Of a stretch of 64,000 nucleotides of DNA, positions 25,004 to 34,500 are shown piece by piece (position 1 is the first letter of the stretch; each line of letters opens with the position of its first letter). The stretch lies in contig JAQIBS010000088.1 of the NCBI GenBank assembly GCA_027858965.1, positions 1 to 64,000 of the forward strand, read 5' to 3'. The notes under the pieces were generated by a model, which searched no databases, had not been told where the DNA came from, and saw only the letters and a program-made list of their open reading frames with translations. Position numbers and translations under genes: made by a program. The stretch is from Kiritimatiellia bacterium. GTDB lineage: Bacteria; Verrucomicrobiota; Kiritimatiellia; RFP12; UBA1067.

Positions 25004-25051
25004 GACCTCTAACGTCCAACTCTAACCTCTAACCTCTCACCTCTAACACGC
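25004..25051. repeat. 7-bp tandem repeat, acctct-type, about seven units
   Basis: The units are gacctct, aacgtcc, aactct (one base short), aacctct, aacctct, cacctct and aacacgc. The array lies between gspF and gspG and is the same family as the second half of 22330-22441. Confidence 0.8.
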
Positions 25052-25106
25052 TGCAACAGCTCGTTCTCTGCGCCTCTGCGAGGAATAAACAACAAAGCGC
25101 ACCCAT

Positions 25107-25141
25107 CTTCGCTCTTCACTCTTCACTCTTCGCTCTTCTCC
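25107..25141. repeat. 7-bp tandem repeat, cttcact-type, five units
   Basis: The units are cttcgct, cttcact, cttcact, cttcgct and cttctcc. They end immediately at the gspF stop codon. Confidence 0.9.
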
Positions 25142-26386
25142 CTACCCCGCACCCAGCGAGGAAGTCACCTTGAAGACCGCCATCAGAATACTGATTGCCA
25201 CAAATCCAACAACAATACCGATCGCTACAATCAGAATCGGTTCCAATGCGTTGGTAAACATCGTAATATTGCGATCCATCTCACTTTCATAGCGCTTGCC
25301 AATATGCCCCAGAGATCCCGGCATATTGCCCGACTGCTCGCCAACCGCCAGCATATCGGTCATCATTTTCGGAAAAACTTTACTTCCCGCCAGCGGCCCG
25401 GAGATCGTTGTTCCATCGGTCACCCGCTCGCGGGCATTTCTCAGAGCCCTCGCAATCACCTCATTACCGCAGGTCTCCTCGGCAATCCTAAGAGCATGCA
25501 GAACATTCACTCCATTGGAGAGCAATGTGCGCATCGTATAGGCCAGACTTGAATAGGTGCCGCAAGCGACAATTCCTTTGATCAGCGGCGCCTTCAATTT
25601 AAGTCCATCCCACCAGAACCGGCCCTCTTGGGTTTTGATGTGTCTGCGAAACAAAACTATACCAAAAACCAAGGCTCCCAGCACAAACACTCCATATTTC
25701 ACCATGAAATCACTCGAACTGACCAATATCTGAGTCGGTAGCGGCAGGGAATCTCCCAGCCCTTCAAAAACCTTTGTGAACTGCGGTATCACCTTTGTCA
25801 TCGCAAAAATAACCGTCACAATCCCGAAAAACAGAACAATGACAGGATAGGTCATCGCGGATTTGATGCGGGAGTTCATATTCTCAGTGCGCTCGTAATG
25901 CTCTACCAGCCGGCGCAGAATTTCAATCATCGCACCGGATGCCTCACCTGCACTAATCATATTTCCATAGAGATTAGGGAATGTGTCAGGATGCGCACTT
26001 ACTGCGTCAGAAAGTTGCTCTCCCCGCATAATACGATCACGCAGGTCTGCTGCAATCCGACTCTGCGCTGAGTCATCTTCGCCCTGATTTGCCAGACAAT
26101 TCAAAGCCGCCCCAAGTGTCATCCCTGCCTCCAACAGATCACTCAACTCCGAGGTGAACAATAAGACCTCGATAGTCTTCATCTTGAGCCTGGGCCCGCC
26201 AATCTGCAGTTTCCAGAAAGAAGAAGAGCCCTGGGAGCCCTTTTTCTTAACGCTCTCCGTAACAGATACCGGCATCAGACCCAGCTTCTCTATCTCAGCC
26301 AAAGCAGAGCGACGGTCAGATGCATTAACAGTTCCATCTTTCTTTTTGCCATCTTTAGCTCTGGCTTTATAATCAAATTGCGCCAT
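25142..26386 (-). CDS. gspF: T2SS inner-membrane platform protein GspF
   Basis: 414 aa, the standard length. It starts MAQFDYKARAKDGKKKDGTV and has two homologous cytoplasmic domains, each followed by membrane segments. Motifs include the first domain's LFTSELSDLLEAGMTLGAAL and FGNMISAGEASGAM-like GNMISAGEASGAM, then the second copy in YTMRTLLSNGVNVLHAL and MLAVGEQSGNMPGSLGHIG. The final membrane segment is EPILIVAIGIVVGFVAISILMA. GspF couples the ATPase to pseudopilus growth. The start at 26386 has a CAGGAG SD and replaces a longer frame that opens at 26491. Confidence 0.94.
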   Translation of the reverse strand: MAQFDYKARAKDGKKKDGTVNASDRRSALAEIEKLGLMPVSVTESVKKKGSQGSSSFWKLQIGGPRLKMKTIEVLLFTSELSDLLEAGMTLGAALNCLANQGEDDSAQSRIAADLRDRIMRGEQLSDAVSAHPDTFPNLYGNMISAGEASGAMIEILRRLVEHYERTENMNSRIKSAMTYPVIVLFFGIVTVIFAMTKVIPQFTKVFEGLGDSLPLPTQILVSSSDFMVKYGVFVLGALVFGIVLFRRHIKTQEGRFWWDGLKLKAPLIKGIVACGTYSSLAYTMRTLLSNGVNVLHALRIAEETCGNEVIARALRNARERVTDGTTISGPLAGSKVFPKMMTDMLAVGEQSGNMPGSLGHIGKRYESEMDRNITMFTNALEPILIVAIGIVVGFVAISILMAVFKVTSSLGAG

Positions 26387-26526
26387 ATATCTCCTGAAAA
26401 ACGAAGCTTTTTTTAATATGCAGGAATCATTCCAAGCTCCTGCAAACTCTAACCTAACGAGGGCGTAGCCCGCAACCCAAAATCTTACCACGAAGAACTT
26501 AGCGAGTCAAAGCCGCAACCAACACG

Positions 26527-26547
26527 AACGTTCAACATCCAACATCG
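26527..26547. repeat. 7-bp tandem repeat, aacat-type, three units
   Basis: The units are aacgttc, aacatcc and aacatcg, the same type as 18804-18852, here in the gspE-gspF gap. Confidence 0.7.
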
Positions 26548-26655
26548 AATTAGTGGTAGCGTTCCGCGCTGTCAGTCAAAACCTGAAAGTGAAAACGTGC
26601 AAAAATAAAAAGAATTTGGTTTTACAGCAACTAACGTAGCTCTATTGCTCTACCG

Positions 26656-28344
26656 TCAATCCTCTGTAACACGCATGACCTCCTGAATTGAGGTCACCCC
26701 GTTAAATATCTTAACCCAGCCGTCCTCACGCAGCTTCTTCATTCCCTGCAAGGCGGCCTGAGCTCGAATCTCAGCCGAAGATTTGCGGGCAATAATCTGT
26801 GATTCAATCTCTTCCGAGACGACCAACAACTCAAAGAGACCACGGCGTCCGCGATATCCAGTTCCCGTGCAGGCCTCACAACCTTTAGTAGTCCAGACCT
26901 TATCCGACTGCGGCGGATACTCCAGATCATACCACTTCATATCAAGAGGAATCTCCTGTTTACACTCAGGACAGAGGCGACGTACCAAACGCTGGGCCAT
27001 AACACCTGCCACAGCCGAAGCCACCAGGAACGGTTCCGCTCCCATATCAATCAAACGAGCAAAAGCTCCCGCAGCATCATTTGTATGCAATGTACTGAAA
27101 ACAAGATGTCCTGTCAGCGAAGCGTTAATCGCAATCTCAGCAGTCTCACCGTCTCGAATCTCACCCACCATGATAATATCAGGGTCCTGACGCAGGAAGG
27201 CCCGCAATGCCCGAGCAAATGTCAACCCGATATCCGGACGTACCAATACCTGATTAATGCCGGCCATCTCATATTCTATGGGGTCCTCGGCTGTCAGAAT
27301 ACGCACCTGCATCTTATTAATTTCATGTAGAAACGCATAAAGAGAGGTTGATTTACCTGAACCGGTAGGCCCTGTCACAAGAAAAATTCCATTCGGACGG
27401 TTAACCAGCTTGATCACATTATCATAGTCAAAGCTGTTAAAACCCAGATCCTTAAGTTTCACAAAATTACCGGCTTTCTGTAGCAGACGCAACGAAATAG
27501 ACTCGCCAAAAGCCGTCGGCATAGTCGAAACACGGATATCAATATCATCATTGGCGAGCCGGATACCAATACGGCCATCCATAGGAAGACGCTTCTCAGC
27601 AATATCCAGATTAGCCATAACCTTTATTCGGGATATAATAGCAGCCTTCAGCCTGTTCAACTGCGGCGGAACATCAACCTTATGCAACATGCCGTCAATA
27701 CGGTAACGGATACGCAGCTCTGCATCCATCGGTTCAACATGAATATCCGTAGCCCCCTGCCGATCCGCCTCCGAGATAATCTGGTTAACAAACTTAACAA
27801 TGGAGGCTTCTGCACCAATCTCATTAACATCAATCTTGGAGATGGAGTCAAGATCCGAATCAACCGAATAACGGTCATCCGAGATCATTTTCTCAATTGC
27901 ATCAGCACCCACACCATAATATTTCCGGATCGCTTTATCGATTTCATCATGCGTGCTCAGCGACACCTCAACCGGACATTTGGCCGCCAGACGCAAGCCA
28001 TCGACCATGCTGGTATTAAATGGATTTCCAGCCACAACATTCAAAATACCAGCCTCAACACTGATCGGCAATACATGATATTGATAAACGGCACGAGCCG
28101 GCAAACTGGTAATAGCCTCATCCGTTGGTCGTATATCCGAGATCTCGGTATATTTAAAACCGAGCACCTCTCCCACCTTCTTCAGGAATTCATCTTCGCG
28201 AACCATTGCCAATCTAATAATGACACCTACTATACCGGTTCCATCAGTATCCTCGGCTGCTAAAATCTGAGAAATCTGGAAATCGGTAAAAAGCCCGGTC
28301 TTCTTTAATATTAATGTTACAAATGCATTCGCATGGTCGGACAT
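26656..28344 (-). CDS. gspE: T2SS assembly ATPase GspE
   Basis: 562 aa. The N-terminal T2SSE_N region (about 1-150) precedes an ATPase core with ATDIHVEP, RIRYRIDGML, Walker A GPTGSGKS near 330, an Asp box LTAEDPIE, Walker B LRQDPDIIMVGEIRDGETA and TGHLVFSTLHTNDAAGAF. A tetracysteine zinc module is present, with CPEC and then CEAC separated by about 28 residues, as is typical of GspE/PilB. It hydrolyses ATP to drive pseudopilus assembly. It is the first gene of the T2SS cluster. Confidence 0.96.
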   Translation of the reverse strand: MSDHANAFVTLILKKTGLFTDFQISQILAAEDTDGTGIVGVIIRLAMVREDEFLKKVGEVLGFKYTEISDIRPTDEAITSLPARAVYQYHVLPISVEAGILNVVAGNPFNTSMVDGLRLAAKCPVEVSLSTHDEIDKAIRKYYGVGADAIEKMISDDRYSVDSDLDSISKIDVNEIGAEASIVKFVNQIISEADRQGATDIHVEPMDAELRIRYRIDGMLHKVDVPPQLNRLKAAIISRIKVMANLDIAEKRLPMDGRIGIRLANDDIDIRVSTMPTAFGESISLRLLQKAGNFVKLKDLGFNSFDYDNVIKLVNRPNGIFLVTGPTGSGKSTSLYAFLHEINKMQVRILTAEDPIEYEMAGINQVLVRPDIGLTFARALRAFLRQDPDIIMVGEIRDGETAEIAINASLTGHLVFSTLHTNDAAGAFARLIDMGAEPFLVASAVAGVMAQRLVRRLCPECKQEIPLDMKWYDLEYPPQSDKVWTTKGCEACTGTGYRGRRGLFELLVVSEEIESQIIARKSSAEIRAQAALQGMKKLREDGWVKIFNGVTSIQEVMRVTED

Positions 28345-28516
28345 AAACTACCCATCTTTGACTTTTTAAAAAAATACTCTTAAATAATAACCAATAGCCC
28401 ACGCGAATGCCACACATAAGTTATGAAGATTTTCGTGGATCATGACTTAACAATAGCTGAATTCATGCCATATCAATGAATATCGAATATGGAAGGGGTT
28501 GAATGTGCGGAAAACC

Positions 28517-28551
28517 TCTAAACTTAAACGCATTCCATAAAATTCGATGAA
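28517..28551. repeat. Dispersed ~35-bp repeat, copy 2
   Basis: It consists of tctaaacttaaacg and then cattccataaaattcgatgaa, and differs from 3525-3559 at three positions. Confidence 0.75.
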
Positions 28552-28575
28552 AAGCTTTTTTTTTGCAATAAACCC

Positions 28576-28605
28576 GTGACAACTCCGTTTATATAGCTGT
28601 ACTAT
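28576..28605 (+). promoter_or_regulatory. Candidate promoter of the EF-hand gene
   Basis: GTGACA (28576-28581) and TACTAT (28600-28605) are 18 bases apart, about 42 bases before the start codon. Confidence 0.4.
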
Positions 28606-28647
28606 TTTCATATGGAGTAACAAACACTAAAAGTAAGGAACAAACTG

Positions 28648-29205
28648 ATGAACATTAAACAGACAACAGTGCTGATCACAATCGCAACCCTGGCCGCAGT
28701 TACACTGGCGGCAGAAAAAAAAGAATTCGCAGGAAGAGAACGCGGCAACAAAGACATGCGGCAGAAAATGATGATAAGACGCTTTGACAAAGATGGCGAT
28801 GGCAAACTCAACGAAGCCGAAAAAGCAGAAGCAGACAAGACAAAAAATGAGATGATAAAGAAGTACGATAAAGACGACGACGGCAAACTCAACAAAGAAG
28901 AGCGTAAAGCCTTTATGACCGAACGCCGCAAGAAAATGAAAAAAGAAGGCAAAGGCAAGAGAATAGCGAAAGGCGAGAAAAAAGGCAAAAATGCCAAGGG
29001 ACGCATAAATCCTGAACAACGCAAAGAAATGATGAAAAAATATGATACAGACGGCGATGGAAAACTCAGCAAAGAAGAGCGCAAAGCTATCGCAGCAGAA
29101 CGTAAAATGACCTTCGAAAAATTCGATGCCGATGGCGACGGAAAACTCAGCCCCGATGAGCGCAAAAAGCTGATGGAAAATATGAAAGCCAAGAAAGCTG
29201 AATAA
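28648..29205 (+). CDS. Exported EF-hand calcium-binding protein
   Basis: 185 aa. A signal peptide ending near ALAA-type VTLAA is followed by a highly charged, Lys/Glu-rich helical protein with four EF-hand loops: FDKDGDGKLNEAE, YDKDDDGKLNKEE, YDTDGDGKLSKEE and FDADGDGKLSPDE. Each has Asp at positions 1, 3 and 5 and Glu at 12, so all four should bind calcium. The pairs are separated by a basic linker of about 40 residues. Such proteins are common among exported PVC proteins, where they are thought to bind calcium or carry modules outside the cell. It is adjacent to, and divergent from, the T2SS cluster. Confidence 0.9.
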   Translation: MNIKQTTVLITIATLAAVTLAAEKKEFAGRERGNKDMRQKMMIRRFDKDGDGKLNEAEKAEADKTKNEMIKKYDKDDDGKLNKEERKAFMTERRKKMKKEGKGKRIAKGEKKGKNAKGRINPEQRKEMMKKYDTDGDGKLSKEERKAIAAERKMTFEKFDADGDGKLSPDERKKLMENMKAKKAE

Positions 29206-29299
29206 TAACTAAACCAGCGGAGCCGGAACCAAACTGAGCCTATGTGTTATGCGAAATCTTTTCTCTCTTATTGAACAGTTGTATGATATGCACCGCTGG

Positions 29300-29332
29300 T
29301 TTAGTCAACAACGCTTCGCGTTGCATAGAATA
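29300..29332. repeat. Dispersed ~33-bp repeat, copy 2
   Basis: Identical to 7115-7148 over the shared 33 bases, including the caacgc/gcgttg stem. Confidence 0.85.
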
Positions 29333-29405
29333 CAAAAAGAAAATAGTTTGATCACGAAACCATTAAACTCTGCGATCTCTGCGCCTCTGCGAGGGTTATT
29401 TCAAT

Positions 29406-29434
29406 TTGCGCTCAACAGATACGTTTGATATAAT
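29406..29434 (+). promoter_or_regulatory. Probable sigma-70 promoter of the 615-aa beta-repeat protein
   Basis: TTGCGC (29406-29411) and a perfect TATAAT (29429-29434) are 17 bases apart, about 53 bases before the start codon. Confidence 0.5.
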
Positions 29435-29487
29435 GAAGTTTAATTTTTCTCAATGTGTGTGAAATTCTAATATGATAAGGAAAAATC

Positions 29488-31335
29488 ATGAAAAATATCT
29501 ATACTTCTTTTCTCCTCAGCGTAATTATTGCGGGAGCAGCCGTTCAAATGAAGGCGGATACATATGTCTGGAGAGGCACGGTTGACTCTAATTTTGCCAA
29601 CAGCTCCAACTGGGATACAACACCTGGTCCAAGCCCATATAATGTCACTAACTTAGAGAGTCGGCTCACTGTAGCCAACGGCTCTGGCAGCCCTATCTAC
29701 TACACCACGGCAGAGGGACACACGATCTATCAAAACAGCAATAATCGTCCTCTCTTTATCGGCAGCGGTTCCGATGGTGCCATGTATATTACAGGTGGCA
29801 TATTCGAGGGACAGGCTTCAGCGGCTGGGGGTCTTTCATACAATGCAGACGGCAAACTCGTGATTGACGGCGGAACGTACATCCAGACAACCGGAACTAC
29901 AGTTTTCACCGTGAAATATGGAGATACTGGAACAGGCATGTTGACTGTGAGTAACGGATTGTTTGATGTTGGGGTTCTTATGTATGGAGGACATTCAACC
30001 TATAACACCAGCGGAAAAGGTGTGGTCAACCTGGACGGAGGCACTACCAGGGTTAGTAAAATCTACATGAAATCGAGTACACCTAATGGTGATTCTGTTA
30101 TCAATTTTAACGGTGGCATACTCGAAGCTAATAACTCTGAATCACTCTTTCTTGAGGGGTTGAAAGAGGCAAATGTGCTGGCAGGCGGTGTGCTTATCGA
30201 CACGGCAGGCTACAGCATTGGCATCAACCAGGATCTACTGAATGGGGGCGGCGACGGCGGTGTGACCAAGCGCGGTAACGGAATTCTGACACTAGGCGGA
30301 ACTAACACATTTACAGGAAATATTATCGTTGAAGGAGGCACCCTGAGAGCAGCGAACAACTCAGCTCTGGGAACCACAGACGGATCTACAACAGTAAGTA
30401 ACGGCGCCTCTTTCGAACTGAGTGGAAATATCACAATTACAAACCGATCAATTACAATAGCCGGCCGAACAAGCTCCAATTATGGTGCATTGGCTAGCGC
30501 TTCCGGGGATTGCACGTGGGCTGGCGATGTGCTGATCGATCAAAATAACACACGTATTACGGCCGGCGACAACACAACTCTGCGCATCAGCGGCGTAATA
30601 GATGATGGCCCCTCAAACCACAATGTTGAATTCCGCGGATACGGCACGGGAATAATGGTTCTAAGCGGAGAAAACACATACGGGGGCAACACGTACGTGG
30701 TTTTAGCCACCTTACGCCTGGATGGGGGCAACAATCGTCTACCGACTGGGACCAAACTATTCATCGGCAATGGTGCCAATTTAGAATACGCTACATTTGA
30801 CCTTAACGGGTATGATCAGGAGGTTGCTCTGCTCGATGATGTTGGAATCATGGACAACAGCGTGATTGACAGCGCAGGCGGCGGCACCCTGACCATAAAT
30901 GACGGTGAGAATCGAACCTTCGCGGGAGACTTCGTAGGGCCCCTGACATTAGCAAAAACAAACAGCAATGTTCTGACGCTTACCGCTGACATGCAGGCAA
31001 CAAGCTTAGCGGTTAACCAGGGTACATTGCAGGGCAGCGCTACATGGCACTGCCTATTCAACGACAGCGACACCCCGAACGGGATGACTGTAACCGGCGG
31101 CACGCTCGATATCAGCGCTATGACATTCGACTTTGACGAAAGCACACCGGTCAAATCAGGTACATATGTGATCGTGGATTACTCTGCAGGCGGTTCCCTA
31201 CTGGCCAACGCAGCTGCCCCCTTCTTTGCGGCAACTGTGGATATGCCGGATCGTAGCTCTCTCAGACATGACACAGTGGCGAAACAGATCCTGTTCTCCT
31301 ACTGGCTGGAAGGCACGCTCATACTCGTGAACTAG
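29488..31335 (+). CDS. Exported autotransporter-associated beta-strand repeat protein (615 aa)
   Basis: A signal peptide (to about residue 22, MKAD) precedes a long beta-helix-like protein. The first domain opens with TYVWRGTVDSNFANSSNWDT, a pattern that begins many large PVC surface proteins. Glycine-rich passages of the TIGR02601 type follow, for example GNGILTLGGTNTFTGNIIVEGG and TLRAANNSALGTTDGSTTV, then a second repeat near 385-410. No autotransporter barrel or PEP-CTERM is present, so export is probably through the T2SS or another route. The C-terminus ends in LEGTLILVN, similar to the ends of two other exported proteins in this window. Its role is unknown; adhesion or glycan binding is likely. 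Confidence 0.8.
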   Translation: MKNIYTSFLLSVIIAGAAVQMKADTYVWRGTVDSNFANSSNWDTTPGPSPYNVTNLESRLTVANGSGSPIYYTTAEGHTIYQNSNNRPLFIGSGSDGAMYITGGIFEGQASAAGGLSYNADGKLVIDGGTYIQTTGTTVFTVKYGDTGTGMLTVSNGLFDVGVLMYGGHSTYNTSGKGVVNLDGGTTRVSKIYMKSSTPNGDSVINFNGGILEANNSESLFLEGLKEANVLAGGVLIDTAGYSIGINQDLLNGGGDGGVTKRGNGILTLGGTNTFTGNIIVEGGTLRAANNSALGTTDGSTTVSNGASFELSGNITITNRSITIAGRTSSNYGALASASGDCTWAGDVLIDQNNTRITAGDNTTLRISGVIDDGPSNHNVEFRGYGTGIMVLSGENTYGGNTYVVLATLRLDGGNNRLPTGTKLFIGNGANLEYATFDLNGYDQEVALLDDVGIMDNSVIDSAGGGTLTINDGENRTFAGDFVGPLTLAKTNSNVLTLTADMQATSLAVNQGTLQGSATWHCLFNDSDTPNGMTVTGGTLDISAMTFDFDESTPVKSGTYVIVDYSAGGSLLANAAAPFFAATVDMPDRSSLRHDTVAKQILFSYWLEGTLILVN

Positions 31336-31480
31336 AGCGACGGAGATAGTGCGCGAGTTCTAAAATGCGAAAGTGCGCGAGTTTTACAGGTGCAATTCTT
31401 TGGTGACAGAAATCGGACAATGGGAAGTCTAGACTCCGTTCGAAATTAAGTCAACCTAAGCGGATATGCAGATAGCCATC

Positions 31481-31510
31481 TGTAGAGTTGGCACGGGAGC
31501 CAATTCTACA
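31481..31510. repeat. Palindromic intergenic repeat (tgtagagttggc family)
   Basis: tgtagagttggc (31481-31492) and gccaattctaca (31499-31510) form a stem with one mismatch. Relatives lie at 12383 and 37629. Confidence 0.8.
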
Positions 31511-31597
31511 TTAAAAAAAAATCGTAACCACATCACTCCGCTACTTTGCTACAATTGAAGCAAATTAAGCGTAACTCTCTATTGAAGGTCAACATAC

Positions 31598-34500
31598 ATG
31601 CATTTTTTCAGTAATCACTGCATCTTATTAGCCGTAACACTTAGTGTATTCTCTTTAACAGGATGGGGAAAACCCACCCATATCATCGAATCAGAACGCA
31701 AAATTCCTCTGTGCAGGGAGGTCGATGTTGTGGTCATCGGTGGTTCAAGCGGCGCTGTAGCCGCAGCGCAGAAAGCCGCCCAATCCGGAGCATCGGTTTT
31801 TCTGGCGGCCCCCCGTACCTATCTGGGTGACGACATTGCCGGCACACTACGGCTATGGCTGAACAAGGATGAAAAGCCCGAATCTCCACTTGCCCGCAAC
31901 ATCTATACTAAAACAAACCCGGCATGCTTATTCTCATATGAGAGTTCAATCAAATCCGGTGGCAGGCATATCGACAAAGGAAATATGCTCAATGACGGAC
32001 AGCATTTTAATGTTCAGCAGGAGACAGTTGAGTTTGCAGACTCTGTTACCTTTACCCTGAAACTGGATTCCGTAAAAAAGATCACCGGTATTAACCTGAT
32101 CGCTTTTCAAAGCAAAAATGACTATAAAACCGACAGCGCCAATGTTTCCTTCAGTTCAGACGGCAAGCAGTGGAGTAAGCCGCTTACAATGACAACCTCC
32201 CCCACCCCAACCGATAAGAACCGCATCTCTTTCACATCGTCCCAACAGCACAGTGCCAAATTTATAAAAATGGAGGTCCTCAAAAAAGAAAAAGCAAAAC
32301 GCATGCTGCTGGCTGAGATCATTGTACGTCAGAAGATGCCGAAAGAAGGGTGGCTGGTCACACCGACTCCACTACATGTCAAGCAGGCTCTGGACAACGC
32401 ACTCCTGGATGCAGGGGTCTCCTATCTGACAGGAACTTATGTAACCGACATTCTGCACGACTCCCAGGGCAACCCGGCAGGAATCGTAATGGCAAACCGC
32501 AGTGGACGCCAGGCAATTGCAGCAAAGATCATTATTGATGCATCCGAACGCGCTACCGCAGCCCGTATAGCTGGCGCACAATTCAGCCCCTATCCTTCCG
32601 GCCCGCAGACATTCAAACGCATAATAATTGCAGGAGCACCCCCTGACTCCAAAAAGATGAGCATCAGACAGCTACCCGGTGATTATGATTCAGCAATTAC
32701 AATTGGCAAGCGCAAAATGAATGGCAAACGCATTGCAGGCAAGGCATTTGAATGCACAATGCAGATTAATATGAAAGACGGCTCTTATAAGTCATTTGCT
32801 GAAGCTGAGCAGATAGCCCGCGACCGGACATTTGTGACATCGCTGCTGGAGGGAGCCGATAGCCTGTTCCATCTTCCACCAGACAAAATAAAGAGCAATG
32901 CATCTCTTAAAGGAAAGTGGCCTGAAAACGGAAGCATCGACACAGGCTGCTTTCAACCTCAAAACATCGCCCGAATGTATGTTCTGGGTGGATGCGCAAA
33001 TATATCAAGAGAGGCAGCGGAGAAACTGCTGCGCCCGGTAACGCTTATGTCAATCGGTGAAAAGATTGGTGCTGCGGCGGCTGCTGAAGCCAAAAAAATA
33101 AAGGAGCCAGCGAAAGTTATTTGCGCCGCAAAAAAATCAACTGAAAAAAATCAAGCTGAGATACGTGAATATCTTGCAGGAGTGCGACCATTTCAGAGAC
33201 CGGATAAGGTTGTTGAATCCCCCCGTCGCGCTCTACCGATTTTAGGCAGATACGATGTGGTTGTTGTGGGCGGCGGCACCTGCGGTGCACCGGCAGGCAT
33301 TGCCGCCAGCCGTACAGGAGCCCGAACACTGGTCATTGAGCAATTGTACGGCATGGGAGGCATCAGTACTCTCGGAATGATCGGCCAATACTGCTATGGA
33401 AACCGCTGCGGCTTCACAACGGAACATGACAAAGCCGTCAAGAAGCTCGGAGCGGAGGTCCATATAAAAGGCAAACGGGAGTGTTGGCGCAGAGAAAACC
33501 GCCTTAATGGAGCCGAATTGTGGTTCGGCGCTATCGGATGCGGCGCGGTAACTGAGGGGAACCGTGTCATCGGAGTTGTAGTTGCAACGCCTGATGGACG
33601 CGGTGTAGTGCTTGCAGAAAATGTTGTGGATGCCACCGGTAATTCGGACATTGCAGCGGTTGCCGGTGCCGAGTGTATATTTGTCGGCGATGATGAAATT
33701 GCCCTCCAGGGGGTGGGGCTATCTCCCCGCGAGCTGGGCGCAAGCTATATCAACTCCGACTTCGGATATGTAAGCGACAGTGATGTAGCTGACCTATGGC
33801 TTTTCGGTGTTCACGGACGGCACAGACTGGCCAACTCCTGGGATGCCTCCCAGCTGGTTCAGAGCCGCGAAAGAAAGCGTATTATCGGCGAGGTGTTTTA
33901 CACCACACTTGACCTAGTCAACAAACGAACCTTTCCAGACACTGTTGTACAGGCACGCAGCAACTATGACAGCCATGGTTATACAATTGCCGACATATGC
34001 TTTCTCTGCGGACCGGACACGCCTCAGGTTTTCAAACCAAATATCCCCTACCGCGCAATGCTACCCAGAAAAATTGACAACATCATCGTTACCGGACTGG
34101 GAATTAGCGCCCATCGTGATTCCATGCCTATTATCCGCATGCAGCCGGATATCCAGAACATGGGTTATGTTGCCGGCCGGGCTGCCGCAATCGCGGCACA
34201 GCAACAAAAAAGCGTAAAAGACATTGATGTTAAGGAACTGCAGCGTCATCTGGTTGAAATCAAGATCATCCCGAAAGAGGTGCTTAACTGGAAGGACTCT
34301 CGCCCTGTCTCAAAAGAACGCTTGACTCAAGCCGTAGTAAACGTCGGCAACAAATGCAAAGATGTCAGCATTGTACTGGAACATTTCACCGAAGCCCGCC
34401 CCCTGCTTCAAGAGGCTTACAAATCAGCGAAGACAGGCGAAGCCAGACTCTGTTATGCCAAAGTGCTTGGAATGGAAGGAGATGCTACCGGGATTAAATC

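Larger units (their letters stand above)
28345..28647. other. Divergent promoter region between gspE and the EF-hand gene
   Basis: It contains copy 2 of the ~35-bp dispersed repeat (28517-28551) and a candidate promoter for the EF-hand gene (28576-28605). No promoter for the T2SS cluster could be assigned with confidence. Confidence 0.5.
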
